Of a DNA stretch of 64,000 bases, positions 44,978 to 53,747 are shown piece after piece. Position 1 is the stretch's first letter. Each line of letters begins with the position of its first letter. The translations under genes and the position numbers were made by a program. Source of the DNA: Streptomyces sp. CB02959 (GTDB taxonomy: Bacteria > Actinomycetota > Actinomycetes > Streptomycetales > Streptomycetaceae); assembly GCF_002803155.1 (NCBI RefSeq), contig NZ_NNBP01000007.1, forward strand, positions 297,592-361,591, written 5' to 3'. The notes beneath the pieces are model-generated. The model did no database searches and was not told the origin of the DNA. It saw only the letters and a program-made list of their open reading frames with translations.

Positions 44978-45313
44978 TGTTGCGTGCATTTGCTGTCGTC
45001 AGCGGGCGTCAGTTGGCGAATGGTCGCCGTCACCAGTCGGGTTCGAACACAGCGCTTGGTGCCTCGTGTTGGGCGGGAGACTTGGTGGGTGCTGTCCCGG
45101 GTCCCGGGGTCTGACTCATGAGATGTTTGACCGTGGTGTCTTTCTCACACAGCGTCGGCCCTTGGTCGGGGATGGTGCGTTGTCGGTACCGGGCTGACGG
45201 GGTGTGTCTCGATAGGGGCTTGCCGATCAATCAGGCGTCATCACAATTCTGACCGCCCGCCGCGGCCCGGTGTCGGCAACGCGATGTGTCATCGGACCGG
45301 AAGGCGAAAGGGT
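44978..45313 (+). ncRNA. Candidate bridge RNA region of IS110 copy 2
   Basis: Non-coding left part of the intact element, well conserved with 23854-24190. The run from about 45085 to 45250 is almost identical between copies (for example GGGCTGACGGGGTGTGTCTC), while its flanks vary more. IS110-family recombinases are known to use a bridge RNA from this position, with loops that match donor and target DNA. Ends and loops are not resolvable by eye. Confidence 0.45.
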
Positions 45314-46429
45314 ATGCCCAGAAAGAGCACCTCCAGCACGCCCCCTGCCCCGTGTGCCCGCCGACGTCGGCCCACGGGAGAGGTGGTTCTCGGGGTGGAC
45401 ACGCACCGGGACGCTCATGTGGCTGCCGTCCTCTCCCCGCTCGGGGCAGTGTTGGGCACCGAAGAGTTCCCGGCCACCGCGGCCGGATACCACGGACTAC
45501 TCAGGTGGGCCGGCGACTTGGGCACGGTGCGGCGGGCTGGAGTGGAGGGGACCGGCTCCTTCGGAGCAGCCCTCTCCCGCTACCTGCTGTCCCAGGGCGT
45601 GGAAGTGTTCGAGGTGAACCGGCCCGACCGGACCGACCGCCGCTTACGTGGCAAGTCGGACCCCCTCGATGCCCAGAACGCCGCCCGGGCGGTGCTGAGC
45701 GGGCGGGCCCGCGCCCGGGCCAAAACGGGCGACGGACCCGTACAGATCGCCCGGATGTACAAGCTCGCCAAGGGGTCGGCGGTCAAAGCCCGTACCCAGG
45801 CGATCAACCAGGTCAAGGCCGTTCTCATTACCGCCCACCCGGACCTGCGTGAGGAGTTGGCCCAGCTGAACACCCCGGACCTCTTGCGTACCTGTGCGCG
45901 GTTCGCCGACGACAGCAAGGACGACGAGGGTGAGGAGGAGACGGTGCTGCAGGCCACCCGCGCCACCCTGTGCCTGCTGGCCCACCGGATCGTACAGCTC
46001 ACCGAGCAGATCAAGGACTTGGAGCGCCGCTTGGCCCTGCTCGCGGAACGCCACATCCCTCAGCTGCTGGCTGTGGTGGGTATCGGCCCGGACACGGCCG
46101 TGACTCTGTTGATCACGATGGGGGACAACCCGGAGCGGCTGGGTAGCGAGGCATCGTTTGCCGCGCTGTGCGTGGTCAGCCCCGTCGAGCGCTCCTCGGG
46201 CGCGCGGCAGTACCGTCGCCTCAACCGCGGCGGCGACCGTCAGGCCAACGCTGCTCTGCACCGGATCGTGCAGACCCGTCTGCGTTGCGACCCGCGGACT
46301 CAGGAGTACTGCGAACGTCGCATCAAGGAGGGCAAGACTCGCCGCGAAATCGTCCGATGCCTCAAACGCTACGCCGCCCGGGAGGTCTTCCACCTGGTCA
46401 GACCCGTAGAGTCTCGGCCCTGGTCATAG
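45314..46429 (+). CDS. IS110-family recombinase (intact)
   Basis: DNA recombinase of 371 residues. The N-terminal RuvC-like DEDD domain begins GEVVLGVDTHRDAHVAAVLS, with a later acidic site in KSDPLDAQNAARAV. A coiled-coil middle (about 190-245) and a C-terminal Tnp domain with the predicted catalytic serine region VVSPVERSSG follow. The segment LNRGGDRQANAALHRIV is typical. Where copy 1 and most relatives have CGVSP, this copy has CVVSP, a small change near the active site. The ATG at 45314 follows AAGGCGAAAGG. It could in principle act on both copies. Confidence 0.92.
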   Translation: MPRKSTSSTPPAPCARRRRPTGEVVLGVDTHRDAHVAAVLSPLGAVLGTEEFPATAAGYHGLLRWAGDLGTVRRAGVEGTGSFGAALSRYLLSQGVEVFEVNRPDRTDRRLRGKSDPLDAQNAARAVLSGRARARAKTGDGPVQIARMYKLAKGSAVKARTQAINQVKAVLITAHPDLREELAQLNTPDLLRTCARFADDSKDDEGEEETVLQATRATLCLLAHRIVQLTEQIKDLERRLALLAERHIPQLLAVVGIGPDTAVTLLITMGDNPERLGSEASFAALCVVSPVERSSGARQYRRLNRGGDRQANAALHRIVQTRLRCDPRTQEYCERRIKEGKTRREIVRCLKRYAAREVFHLVRPVESRPWS

Positions 46430-46461
46430 GGGCTGTTGTGAGATGTGAGACCGTTCAGGGC

Positions 46462-46809
46462 GTGAGTGAGACACCGACGCGCACCCTCCAGCACCGCTCT
46501 GACGGGCCAGAAGACGCCCCGGTCCTGGTTCTGGGCGCCGCCCTGGGTACAACATGGCACATGTACGACGTCACGACCGGGCTGTGGCAGATCACGTGGA
46601 TCTCACCGAAGCTCCCCTCGTACTTCTCCCAGGTCGGTCGGCCCGACGGTGCCGGCGGGATGATTCAGGAGGGCACCGACTCCCAGGGCAGGCGCTCGCG
46701 GTGGACGTTCACCGACGTCACGCCGACCTCTTTTCACTGGCAGGGTTTCAGCGCCGCCCCTGATGGCGAGTTCGAGTTGTTCCAGGAGATGCACGCGACA
46801 CGCCGATAG
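46462..46809 (+). CDS. Chimera: PcaD N-terminus fused to C-terminal half of a DUF1579-like protein
   Basis: A 115-residue frame from GTG 46462. Residues 1-33 (VSETPTRTLQHRSDGPEDAP, then VLVLGAALGTTWH) match the start of 3-oxoadipate enol-lactonase PcaD. From residue 35 the sequence is YDVTTGLWQITWISPKLPSY, then SRWTFTDVTPTSFHWQGFSA, the second half of the beta-barrel protein whose first half lies at 12310-12573. No PcaD catalytic residues remain. The stop codon overlaps the IS630 left end (46807-46809). It is a recombination product; whether it is translated to a stable protein is unknown. Confidence 0.65.
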   Translation: MSETPTRTLQHRSDGPEDAPVLVLGAALGTTWHMYDVTTGLWQITWISPKLPSYFSQVGRPDGAGGMIQEGTDSQGRRSRWTFTDVTPTSFHWQGFSAAPDGEFELFQEMHATRR

Positions 46810-47993
46810 TGCGGCATCCGCCGCGCAGGTGGTGTGGTCTCAGGCTGCCTGGTGGCAGAACGAGTACGCGTCCGTGAGATCGGTGACGACGAGGGGCGGC
46901 GCCTGCTGTGGATCATCCGCAGAGGCACCGGGTCGGTGGTGACCTGGCGACGAGCCCAGATGGTGCTGCTGTCCGCGCAGGGCATGCCCGTGGTGAGCAT
47001 CGCGGAGGTGACATTCACCAGCTCCGACCGGGTCCGGGACGTGATCCACAACTTCAACGCCGACAGCTTCGATTCGCTCTGTCCGAAGTGCAAGGGCGGT
47101 CGGCCGAGAACGTTCACCCTGCCCGAGCGGCGGGAGATCAAGAAGATCGCGAAGTCCAAGCCGGCCGAACACCGCCTGCCGTTCTCGACCTGGAGCCCGG
47201 CCAAGCTGGCCGATTTCCTGGTCGCTGAGGGGGTGGTCGACGACATCAGCCACGAGGGCCTTCGGGGCCTGCTCCGCGAGGAGGGCGTGTCATTTCAACG
47301 CATGAAGAACTGGAAGACCTGCCGAGACCCCGACTACGCCGCCAAGAAGGCTCGCATCGAGCACCTCTACGCGATCGCCGACGGCGAGGTCATACCCGAG
47401 GAGGGTGAGCCCGAAGTCGTCTTCTGCCTGGACGAGTTCGGGCCCTTAAATCTCCAGCCCCACCCGGGACGGCAGTGGGCCGAGCGCGGCGGGAAGCACA
47501 AGGATCCCGACCGCGACCCAGGCCCCGCCGCCGGGTGACCTACACCCGCCCGCACGGCGTCCGGCACCTGTTCGCCGCCTACGACCTGGCCCGGGACAAG
47601 CCCTACGACCACATCAAGCCGAAAAAGAACCGTACGAGGTTCCTGCAGTTCTGCCGCTACCTCCGCAGCCTCTACCCGCTGGAGGCCCGTATCGCGATCG
47701 TGCTCGACAACTTCTCCCCGCACCTGACCACGAAGAAGGACACCCGCGTCGGCGACTGGGCCACAGCCAACAACGTCGAGTTCGCCTACACGCCGCCCAA
47801 CAGCTCCTGGCTGAACCGCATCGAAGCCCAGTTCACCGCCCTGCGCTACTTCGCTCTGGACGGCACCGACCACGCCAGCCACAAAGAGCAGGGCAGCATG
47901 ATCCGCCGCTACATCATCTGGCGGAACAAGCATGCCACCGACGAACGGCTACGCGAGGTCGTCGACAGGGTGAACGTTGCCTGATGCGGCACT
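46808..47993 (+). mobile_element. IS630-family element
   Basis: The ends AGTGCGGCATC (46808-46818) and GATGCGGCACT (47983-47993) form 11-bp inverted repeats with one mismatch. Between them is one transposase reading with a frameshift. A 30-bp copy of the right end survives at 12217-12246, and a different IS630 N-terminal fragment lies at 48033-48250. Confidence 0.78.
46834..47984 (+). pseudogene. IS630-family transposase with frameshift
   Basis: The first frame carries the HTH region and reaches the first catalytic Asp in VVFCLDEFGPLNL, ending at 47538. The second frame continues VTYTRPHGVRHLFAAYDLAR, the DDE part IAIVLDNFSPH, and the Glu in SWLNRIEAQFTALRYF, ending at 47984. One missing base near 47518 separates them. 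Some IS elements use programmed frameshifting, but no slippery A-run is seen here, so mutation is more likely. Confidence 0.8.
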
Positions 47994-48032
47994 GGTTAGT
48001 CGTCCACTCGGTGGCGCGCGGCCTTCTTCACG

Positions 48033-48250
48033 TCAGGCCAGGCCTGTCTTGTTGAACTTGTGGACCACATCGCGGACGGTGTCCTCGGCGGCCTGCACGA
48101 GCCGGGCGATGACCGGGACGCCGTTTCGGCAGGCCGAAGCCGGCACGATCATCGCCCGCCGATAGCGGGCCGTGTTCGTGCTGCCGCGGCGCACGGTCCG
48201 GTGCAGTTTCTGCCCCTCCCCGGCCGACAACCGCCGGACCCTATCGCCAT
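48033..48250 (-). mobile_element. IS630-family transposase N-terminal remnant
   Basis: Minus strand: VRRLSAGEGQKLHRTVRRGS, then YRRAMIVPASACRNGVPVIA and LVQAAEDTVRDVVHKFN, the HTH region of an IS630 transposase related to, but different from, the adjacent element. It ends at a stop at 48033 where the catalytic part should begin. Confidence 0.75.
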
Positions 48251-48312
48251 AAGACGAGTCCGGCCCCGCCGCTCACGCGGCAGAGCCAGAACCCGAGATC
48301 TTGATCAGCCTT

Positions 48313-51300
48313 TTAGGACGCGCAGCTCACGGTGGCGTTCGCCCAGTCGGCGTGGTCCTGTGCATTTCCGTCGCCGCCGTTGCCGACGACCAGGTCGAGC
48401 ACCTGGGCGCCGGACACGTCGGCATTCAGCGTGACAGCGGCCTGGTGGCCCCTCAGCACCGGAGTGGCGGCGACCTGCTTGCCGTCGGCGAGCACCGTGA
48501 AGGTCACCGAGCCAGCGCTGTCCGTCTCGTCGTCCACGCCGACGGACGCCGTGAAGCGACTGCACTTCCCGCCCAGGTGGACGGTGATGTCACTGTCGGC
48601 GTGCGCCCCGAGTCCCTTGGCGTACGCCGTGCCGGCGATGGACATCGGGCGCCCGTCCCCGGCCGCGTCCTCGCCGTTGGAGGTGTTCCGCTCCACCGGA
48701 CCCCATCCGTTGGTCGAGAGGAAGTCCAGACCGGCCAGGTCGTGCGTGCCCGCGCCGGGCGCCGCGGGCGGCGAGGCGACGCTCGTCGCGGCGTCCGCCG
48801 ATCCGTCCCGGGAGCGCCCGGTCGCCGACAGCACTGCCGACCACGGGCCGCTCCCGCCCGATGAGGTCACCTTCCAGGAGCGGGTGACGGTGCTTCCCGC
48901 CGGTACGTTCCCGAGCCGCTGTGCGGCCTCGGGTTCCGCCGTCCAGCCGTCCGGCAGCCGCAGGGTGAGCGACGCGTCGTGCGCCGTGCTCCGACGGGGC
49001 GTGTAGGAGGCGGTCACCTCGCCGCTCTTGCCCCGCGCGATGGTGTCCGGCGCGTCGATCCGCACGTCGGCTGTCGCCTGCGGGTCGCGGTACACGGCGG
49101 CCGACCAGCCGGGCGATGCGATGTCCCGGTAGTGCAGCGGCGTCGTGTGGTTCCCGTATGCCTCCAGGCTCACGTTGCCGAGGCCGTCAACGTTCGCGTC
49201 CTCGCCGATCACCGCGATCGCGACGGTGTTGTGGCCATGGGTGCGCAGCATGCCGGGCTGTACGGGGAACGTCGTCTGCGGACCCAGGTCGTTGACGTAC
49301 AGACCGACCATCCAGCCGTTGACATACACGAGCGCGCGGTAGTTCTTCGCCTTGTCGTCCTTGAACGTCAGGCCGAGAGGCACGTCCTGCCCCTTCGGCA
49401 GGTTCAGGTCGAAGGTGGTCCGGTACCAGGACACTCCGGGCGCTCCCTTGCGCGAGTCCGGCAGGGACACGGACGGCCACGCGTCGTCCGGGTAGCCCGG
49501 CAGGTGCATGCCGTGCCGCTCGCCGTACAGACCGCCGGTGTTCAGCGGGCCGCGCACGGGGTCGACGAGGTCCTCGCCCCCGAGTGCGCCCTGCAGCCGC
49601 CAGCCGATCTGCTTGGCCGAGCCCACCAGGCTTGCGCCCGTCAGCCCGCGCGGTTCCTTGTGGGAGTCGTCCGCGGACCAGTCCTGCTTGTGCGCCGTGT
49701 TGGCGGAGAGGACGGCCAGCACGTTGTCCTTGCCCGGCTTCAGCGTCCCGGCGGGGATGTCGAAGCGGTGCGTGGCGTCATCGCTGCTGCCCAGATACGT
49801 GCCGTTCAGCCATGCCAGATACCTGCCGCCGCGCCCCGTGGTCGCGTCGACCTTCACCGCGGTCTCCGTACCGGCCGCCGTGAAGTGCCCCCGGTACCAG
49901 ATCGAGCCGGCGTGGAAGCCGTAGTTGTCCGCCGACAAGGCCTGCTTGTCGGCGGCGCGCCAGGCAGCGTCGTCGAAACCGGGCTGTGCCTCCGGGGTCT
50001 CGGCGTGGTACTTCCAGCCGCCCAGGGTCGGCAGCGTGACGGGCCCCGGCCCGGCGAGGGGTGTCCCGGCGGTGTCCAGGGCGCCGTTCGCAGGGCGGCC
50101 GTTCCAGGTGACGGAGGTGGCCGGCGTTCCCGTGACGACGTGGAGGTTCGCCGCCTTGCCGGTGTCGCCGGAGAGCTTCAGGACGCCGTTGTCGTACGCG
50201 CTGGTGCGCAGCAGCTCGGGGCCGCTTGCCAGCACCGGCCCCTGCGGGGTGTCGAGACGCCAGTAGGTGTCGGCGGTCGCGTCGTCGGCGAGCAGGAGCA
50301 GCAGGGGAGTGGAGCCGGGTGGGGTGATGAGGACCTGGGCCAGGCCGTCGTGCTTGTAGTTGAGGCGCAGGTCGCCGCTCGCCGGGTCCCAGGTCTGCTG
50401 CACATGCCCGCTGATGACCTGGACCTCGGGCCGGTCCGCGTACCGCAGCACGGTCTCGCCGTCCTGCCCGTGCCGCCCGTACAGCAGGGCCACGTCGCGC
50501 GGGCCGAAGGTGCCGTGGGTCATCAGCTCGGAGGTCGAGTAGCGCAGCTGCTGGTGGTCCATGGCGTAGTCGGACAGGAGCAGCTTCGAGTCGCGGCCGT
50601 CGATCGTCAGCGCGGTGCCCGGCTCCTGCGGCACGGACGGGTAGCCGCCGAGGGCGAGGTGGGTGGTGTCCTTGGCCTTGTTGTTGACGTCCTTGTGGCG
50701 GACGACGGTGATCCCGGTGCCGTTGTCCGGATTGTGCCGATCGCGGCGCTGCAGCGCGCTGTTCTGCGGCGCGGCCACGCTGACCTGCTCCGTCTTCGTC
50801 AGCGGTGCCACCGACTGCACCATGTAGCCGAGCCGCTTGTTCACCAGGTACTTCTCGGTCAGCTGGCGGTCCTCACGGATCGACGCGCCGTAGTCGTACG
50901 AGCTGTAGACCGACTCCGGCGACGCCAGCCATCCCCAGGACGTACCGCCGTAGGCCATGTAGAAGTTCTGCATGGTGGCACCGGACGCGATGTTGTTCTC
51001 GTACGCGGCCTTCTCGAAGTCACCGTTGGTGAGCTGCCGGCACTTGTCGTAGCCGGGGCCGCCCCACGGGTCGAAGGCGCCGCCCTGGAACTCCGCCAGG
51101 AACAGCGGCTCGCCGGGCTTCTTCTCGCCCGAGAGGTCGGGCAGGCCCTGCCACTTGTCCGGGCTGGAGCAGTTGAAGCCCTGTGGGTACGCGTCGTACC
51201 CCTCGATGTCGAGTTCCTTGGTGAACAGGCCGTTGTGATTGCCCGTCAGCGGCACGGTGATGCCGTCGGCGCGTGCCTTGTCGACCAGGTGCTGGATGTA

Positions 51301-51945
51301 CGCGTGCCCGTCGCCCGTGTTCTGGTAGTACTCGTTCTCGACCTGATAGGCGATGATCGTGCCCGTGCCGTTGGTGAGCTGGTGCCGGGCCAGGATCGGG
51401 TTGATCTGCGACAGCCACTCGTCGGCGGCGGCGAGGTAGTCGGGCGCGGTCGAACGGGCCTTGCCCTTCTGGGTCACCAGCCAGCCCGGGAAGCCGCCGC
51501 CGTCGGTCTCCGCGTTGATGTAGGGGCCGGGCCGTGCGATGACGTAGATCCCGACTTCCTTCGCGATGTCGAGCAGCTTGTCGACGTCGCGGATGCCCTT
51601 GAAGTCGTACACGCCCGGCTTGGGGGAGTGGAAGTCCCAGTCGAAGTAGATCGATGTCGCGTTGTAGCCGCCCGCCTTCATCTTCTGCAGGACATCGCGC
51701 CAGGCGTCAGGGCTGGGCAGCCGCCAGTAGTGGAACTCGCCCGACCAGATGGAGAGGGGCTTGCCGTCGATGGTCAGGGCCGTGTTGTCGTGGCCGACCG
51801 CGTGGGTGGGCTCCGCCGCGTGTGGTCGGGTCTGCGCGGACTCCGCGGCGGTGAGTCCGAAGGAGCCCAGCGCGAGCGCGGTGAGCGCGACGGTGACCCC
51901 GCGGGCCACCCGTCTCGCCGTTCGTGCACGTAATGGCGTGCGCAT
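48313..51945 (-). CDS. Secreted GH35 beta-galactosidase with NPCBM domain
   Basis: Extracellular glycoside hydrolase of 1210 residues removing beta-galactose from glycans. A Sec signal peptide (MRTPLRARTARRVARGVTVA, then hydrophobic to about 38) leads to the GH35 TIM barrel: SGEFHYWRLP, acid/base Glu in YQVENEYYQ and nucleophile Glu in PLFLAEFQGGAFDPWGG. Beta-galactosidase jelly-roll domains follow. The C-terminus (about 1060-1210; LSTNGWGPVERNTSNG, then GLGAHADSDITVHLGGKCS) is an NPCBM carbohydrate-binding module. The ATG at 51945 has GGAAGGA upstream. It is a single-gene unit between IS remnants. Its promoter region has a GTGATCAC palindrome. Confidence 0.93.
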   Translation of the reverse strand: MRTPLRARTARRVARGVTVALTALALGSFGLTAAESAQTRPHAAEPTHAVGHDNTALTIDGKPLSIWSGEFHYWRLPSPDAWRDVLQKMKAGGYNATSIYFDWDFHSPKPGVYDFKGIRDVDKLLDIAKEVGIYVIARPGPYINAETDGGGFPGWLVTQKGKARSTAPDYLAAADEWLSQINPILARHQLTNGTGTIIAYQVENEYYQNTGDGHAYIQHLVDKARADGITVPLTGNHNGLFTKELDIEGYDAYPQGFNCSSPDKWQGLPDLSGEKKPGEPLFLAEFQGGAFDPWGGPGYDKCRQLTNGDFEKAAYENNIASGATMQNFYMAYGGTSWGWLASPESVYSSYDYGASIREDRQLTEKYLVNKRLGYMVQSVAPLTKTEQVSVAAPQNSALQRRDRHNPDNGTGITVVRHKDVNNKAKDTTHLALGGYPSVPQEPGTALTIDGRDSKLLLSDYAMDHQQLRYSTSELMTHGTFGPRDVALLYGRHGQDGETVLRYADRPEVQVISGHVQQTWDPASGDLRLNYKHDGLAQVLITPPGSTPLLLLLADDATADTYWRLDTPQGPVLASGPELLRTSAYDNGVLKLSGDTGKAANLHVVTGTPATSVTWNGRPANGALDTAGTPLAGPGPVTLPTLGGWKYHAETPEAQPGFDDAAWRAADKQALSADNYGFHAGSIWYRGHFTAAGTETAVKVDATTGRGGRYLAWLNGTYLGSSDDATHRFDIPAGTLKPGKDNVLAVLSANTAHKQDWSADDSHKEPRGLTGASLVGSAKQIGWRLQGALGGEDLVDPVRGPLNTGGLYGERHGMHLPGYPDDAWPSVSLPDSRKGAPGVSWYRTTFDLNLPKGQDVPLGLTFKDDKAKNYRALVYVNGWMVGLYVNDLGPQTTFPVQPGMLRTHGHNTVAIAVIGEDANVDGLGNVSLEAYGNHTTPLHYRDIASPGWSAAVYRDPQATADVRIDAPDTIARGKSGEVTASYTPRRSTAHDASLTLRLPDGWTAEPEAAQRLGNVPAGSTVTRSWKVTSSGGSGPWSAVLSATGRSRDGSADAATSVASPPAAPGAGTHDLAGLDFLSTNGWGPVERNTSNGEDAAGDGRPMSIAGTAYAKGLGAHADSDITVHLGGKCSRFTASVGVDDETDSAGSVTFTVLADGKQVAATPVLRGHQAAVTLNADVSGAQVLDLVVGNGGDGNAQDHADWANATVSCAS

Positions 51946-51980
51946 GCCAATCCTTCCCTTGTGTCGACATAACGAAATCG

Positions 51981-51997
51981 ACGTAGTGATCACGTCC
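51981..51997. promoter_or_regulatory. Palindrome upstream of GH35 gene
   Basis: GTGATCAC at 51986-51993, flanked by ACGTA and GTCCT, lies 41 bp before the ATG of the beta-galactosidase gene. It could be a sugar-regulator operator (for example LacI/GntR class), but no adjacent regulator gene is present. Confidence 0.3.
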
Positions 51998-52109
51998 TGA
52001 AAAGTGAGGTGCTGGGTGAAAGTGTTGCGCCGCACAGCCTAAATCTGTTGAAGCCTGTTGGAAACAGTCCGGTCTTGGTGACTTCGTCCGGCGGGCCCCG
52101 GGATTCACG

Positions 52110-52250
52110 GGGCACGATGTGGTGCGGCAGCGGGCCGGTTCCTCCGTACCAGCGGGTGTGCCAGAAGGTGGCCGGGTCACCGTCCAGGACATACGCTGCG
52201 CGGCCGTCCTCTCCGCCGGTCTCCTCGCTGTCGACCTCGGCCACTCGCAT
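52110..52250 (-). pseudogene. Discoidin (F5/8 type C) domain fragment
   Basis: The minus strand reads VDSEETGGEDGRAAYVLDGD, then PATFWHTRWYGGTGPLPHHI, the start of an F5/8 type C carbohydrate-binding domain found in secreted Streptomyces glycosidases. The frame then breaks. It is a remnant of another secreted enzyme. Confidence 0.65.
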
Positions 52251-52284
52251 CTGCTCTTGGGGGGACTATCGCCGGATGGAACGT

Positions 52285-52320
52285 GGTGCCGGTGCCGGTG
52301 CCGGTGCCGGTGCCGGTGCC
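52285..52320 (+). repeat. Hexanucleotide repeat (GGTGCC)6
   Basis: Six perfect tandem copies of GGTGCC, preceding the IS3 remnant. In the plus frame it encodes alternating Gly-Ala. Such a perfect short repeat is prone to length variation. Confidence 0.85.
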
Positions 52321-52339
52321 GTTGTCGGTGGTCTCGGCT

Positions 52340-52445
52340 TTCCGGGCCACGTCCCACCCGTCGAATACGAGATCAACTACTACCTGGCAACCAAGAAACC
52401 CCAGGCCACAGCCATCAACTGAGTTCTCTACCGAACCTGGGGAGG
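52340..52445 (+). mobile_element. IS3-family transposase C-terminal remnant
   Basis: Codons GHVPPVEYEINYYLATKKPQ, then ATAIN and a stop at 52422, are the end of an IS3 OrfB. The following CTGAGTTCTCTACCGAACCT resembles an IS3 right end. The N-terminal and catalytic parts are missing. Confidence 0.65.
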
Positions 52446-53399
52446 TTCAGTCCGCAGTGTGTCGCGATCGGGGTTCGGGAGCCACCAGTCGGCGTTCGGG
52501 GGTTGGTGCCAGTGGTGGGTTCGGGCGTAGGTGTGGATGAGTTCCAGGGCTCGGTTGAGGGCGGGGTGCGCGGTGGTGGTGGTGTTCCAGACGGCGTGCC
52601 AGGCGTAGAGCGGGACGGGGTTGGTCAGGGGCCGGGCGGTGAGGCCGTCGGGGAGTTGTGGGGTCGTGAGGCTGAAGGCCGGGTGGCGGAGGGCCTGGAC
52701 GGCGGTCAGGGCGGAGGTGCGGCCGTGCCCGCGTAGGCGGGTCGCCACGTCCAGGCCGAAGGTGGCAACGGCATGGTCGACCCAGTCGCGCCATTCGGCG
52801 GACTCGTCCGCGGCGTGGACCAGGAGCGGGTGATCGGCGAGGGCGGTGAGGGGGACCTCGTCCTGGTCGGCGAGGGGGTGGTCGGCGGGGACGATGATGC
52901 CGATGGGTTCCAGCCCCACGGGCATGGTGGCGAGGGCTGCCGCGAGGGGGCGGCCGAAGCCGTGAGGGCGGCCGAAGGCGAGGTCGAGGTCGCCGGTGAG
53001 CAGGCGGGGCAGTGCCGCGGCCAGGCCGTGGCTCTGGACCACCTCGACCTGCAGGTCGGGGGCCTGGGTGCGCAGGTGGTGGATCAGGAGTGTGGAGGGC
53101 AGGCCCTCGGTGACGACGTCGATGCGCAGGGGTGCGCGTGTCTGGGTGACTTCGTCGACCAGGCGCTCGGCGTCGATGAGGAGGCGTCGGCCGCGTTCGG
53201 CGAAGGTCTCGCCAGCAGGCGTGAGGGCGACGTGGCGGCGGTCGCGGGTGAACAGCGGGACGCCGAGACGCCTCTCCAGGGCCCTGATCTGGGAGGAGAG
53301 AGTCTGCTGGGCGATGGTGAGCCTGCTCGCGGCCCGGCCGAAGTGGAGTTCGTCGGCGAGGGTGACGACGTAGCGCACCTGACGCAGGTCGAGGTCCAC
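52428..53399 (-). CDS. LysR-family transcriptional regulator
   Basis: Regulator of 323 residues. The N-terminal winged helix has VRYVVTLADELHFGRAASRL, then QQTLSSQIRALERRLGVPLF. A periplasmic-binding-like effector domain follows (VTEGLPSTLLIHHLRTQAPD onward). GTG 53399 is taken as start since the family N-terminus (DLDLRQVRY) begins there; a TAGGG stretch lies just upstream. It is divergent from the homogentisate-dioxygenase-like and FMN-reductase genes, which are its likely targets. A GAGAC-T-GTCTC dyad 20 bp upstream may be its binding site. Its tail overlaps the IS3 remnant end. Confidence 0.88.
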   Translation of the reverse strand: MDLDLRQVRYVVTLADELHFGRAASRLTIAQQTLSSQIRALERRLGVPLFTRDRRHVALTPAGETFAERGRRLLIDAERLVDEVTQTRAPLRIDVVTEGLPSTLLIHHLRTQAPDLQVEVVQSHGLAAALPRLLTGDLDLAFGRPHGFGRPLAAALATMPVGLEPIGIIVPADHPLADQDEVPLTALADHPLLVHAADESAEWRDWVDHAVATFGLDVATRLRGHGRTSALTAVQALRHPAFSLTTPQLPDGLTARPLTNPVPLYAWHAVWNTTTTAHPALNRALELIHTYARTHHWHQPPNADWWLPNPDRDTLRTEPPQVR

Positions 53400-53747
53400 C
53401 CCTAGACCGTAACAGCCTGAGACTGTCTCGTGTCCGATGAAGAGTGTTGGACCGGTGGCACGCTGCGGTCGTTGACTAGTGGAGTGAAGGCGCCAGGTAG
53501 GCGCGAACCGAAGGAATGCTCTGGCATTTGATCGCGGCATCGAAGGCCAGTGACGTGGCGAGGCGTTGGCCGCAGACACCTACGGCGTTCCGCGGGGTGC
53601 TGTGAGCGGACGGGCCGCCCCGCTGCTCCTGGCATGGGTGCGGCGAGGTCTCTGGCAGGCCGCACCACCACGCCACGAGTATTCCCAACTCACTTACCCG
53701 ATGGGGCGCTTGGCCTGTGTGCCGGCGCCTGTGGAGAAAGTCGCTGC
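53400..53747. promoter_or_regulatory. Divergent promoter region lysR / hmgA-like
   Basis: This is a 348-bp intergenic stretch without a credible gene. The dyad GAGAC-T-GTCTC at 53419-53429 lies close to the LysR gene and is compatible with a LysR site (T-N11-A type). The right end has the GGAGAAAG ribosome-binding site (53733-53740) of the dioxygenase. Confidence 0.45.

Larger units (their letters stand above)
44978..46437 (+). mobile_element. IS110-family element, copy 2 (recombinase intact)
   Basis: About 1.46 kb, defined by alignment to copy 1: similarity begins at TGTTGCGTGCA (44978) and ends after TCATAGGGGCTGTT. It has a 336-bp non-coding left part and one complete recombinase gene, with no inverted repeats. 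It inserted within a decayed protein gene on its left and next to the pcaD chimera on its right. Confidence 0.85.

Noticed and set aside
47500..47540. Programmed frameshift in the IS630 transposase
   Set aside because: No slippery A-run or following stem-loop is evident; a single missing base explains the break.
46807..47999. TA target-site duplication for IS630
   Set aside because: A TA is present at the left end (46807-46808), but the right end continues TGGTTA after the inverted repeat, so a clean duplication cannot be claimed.
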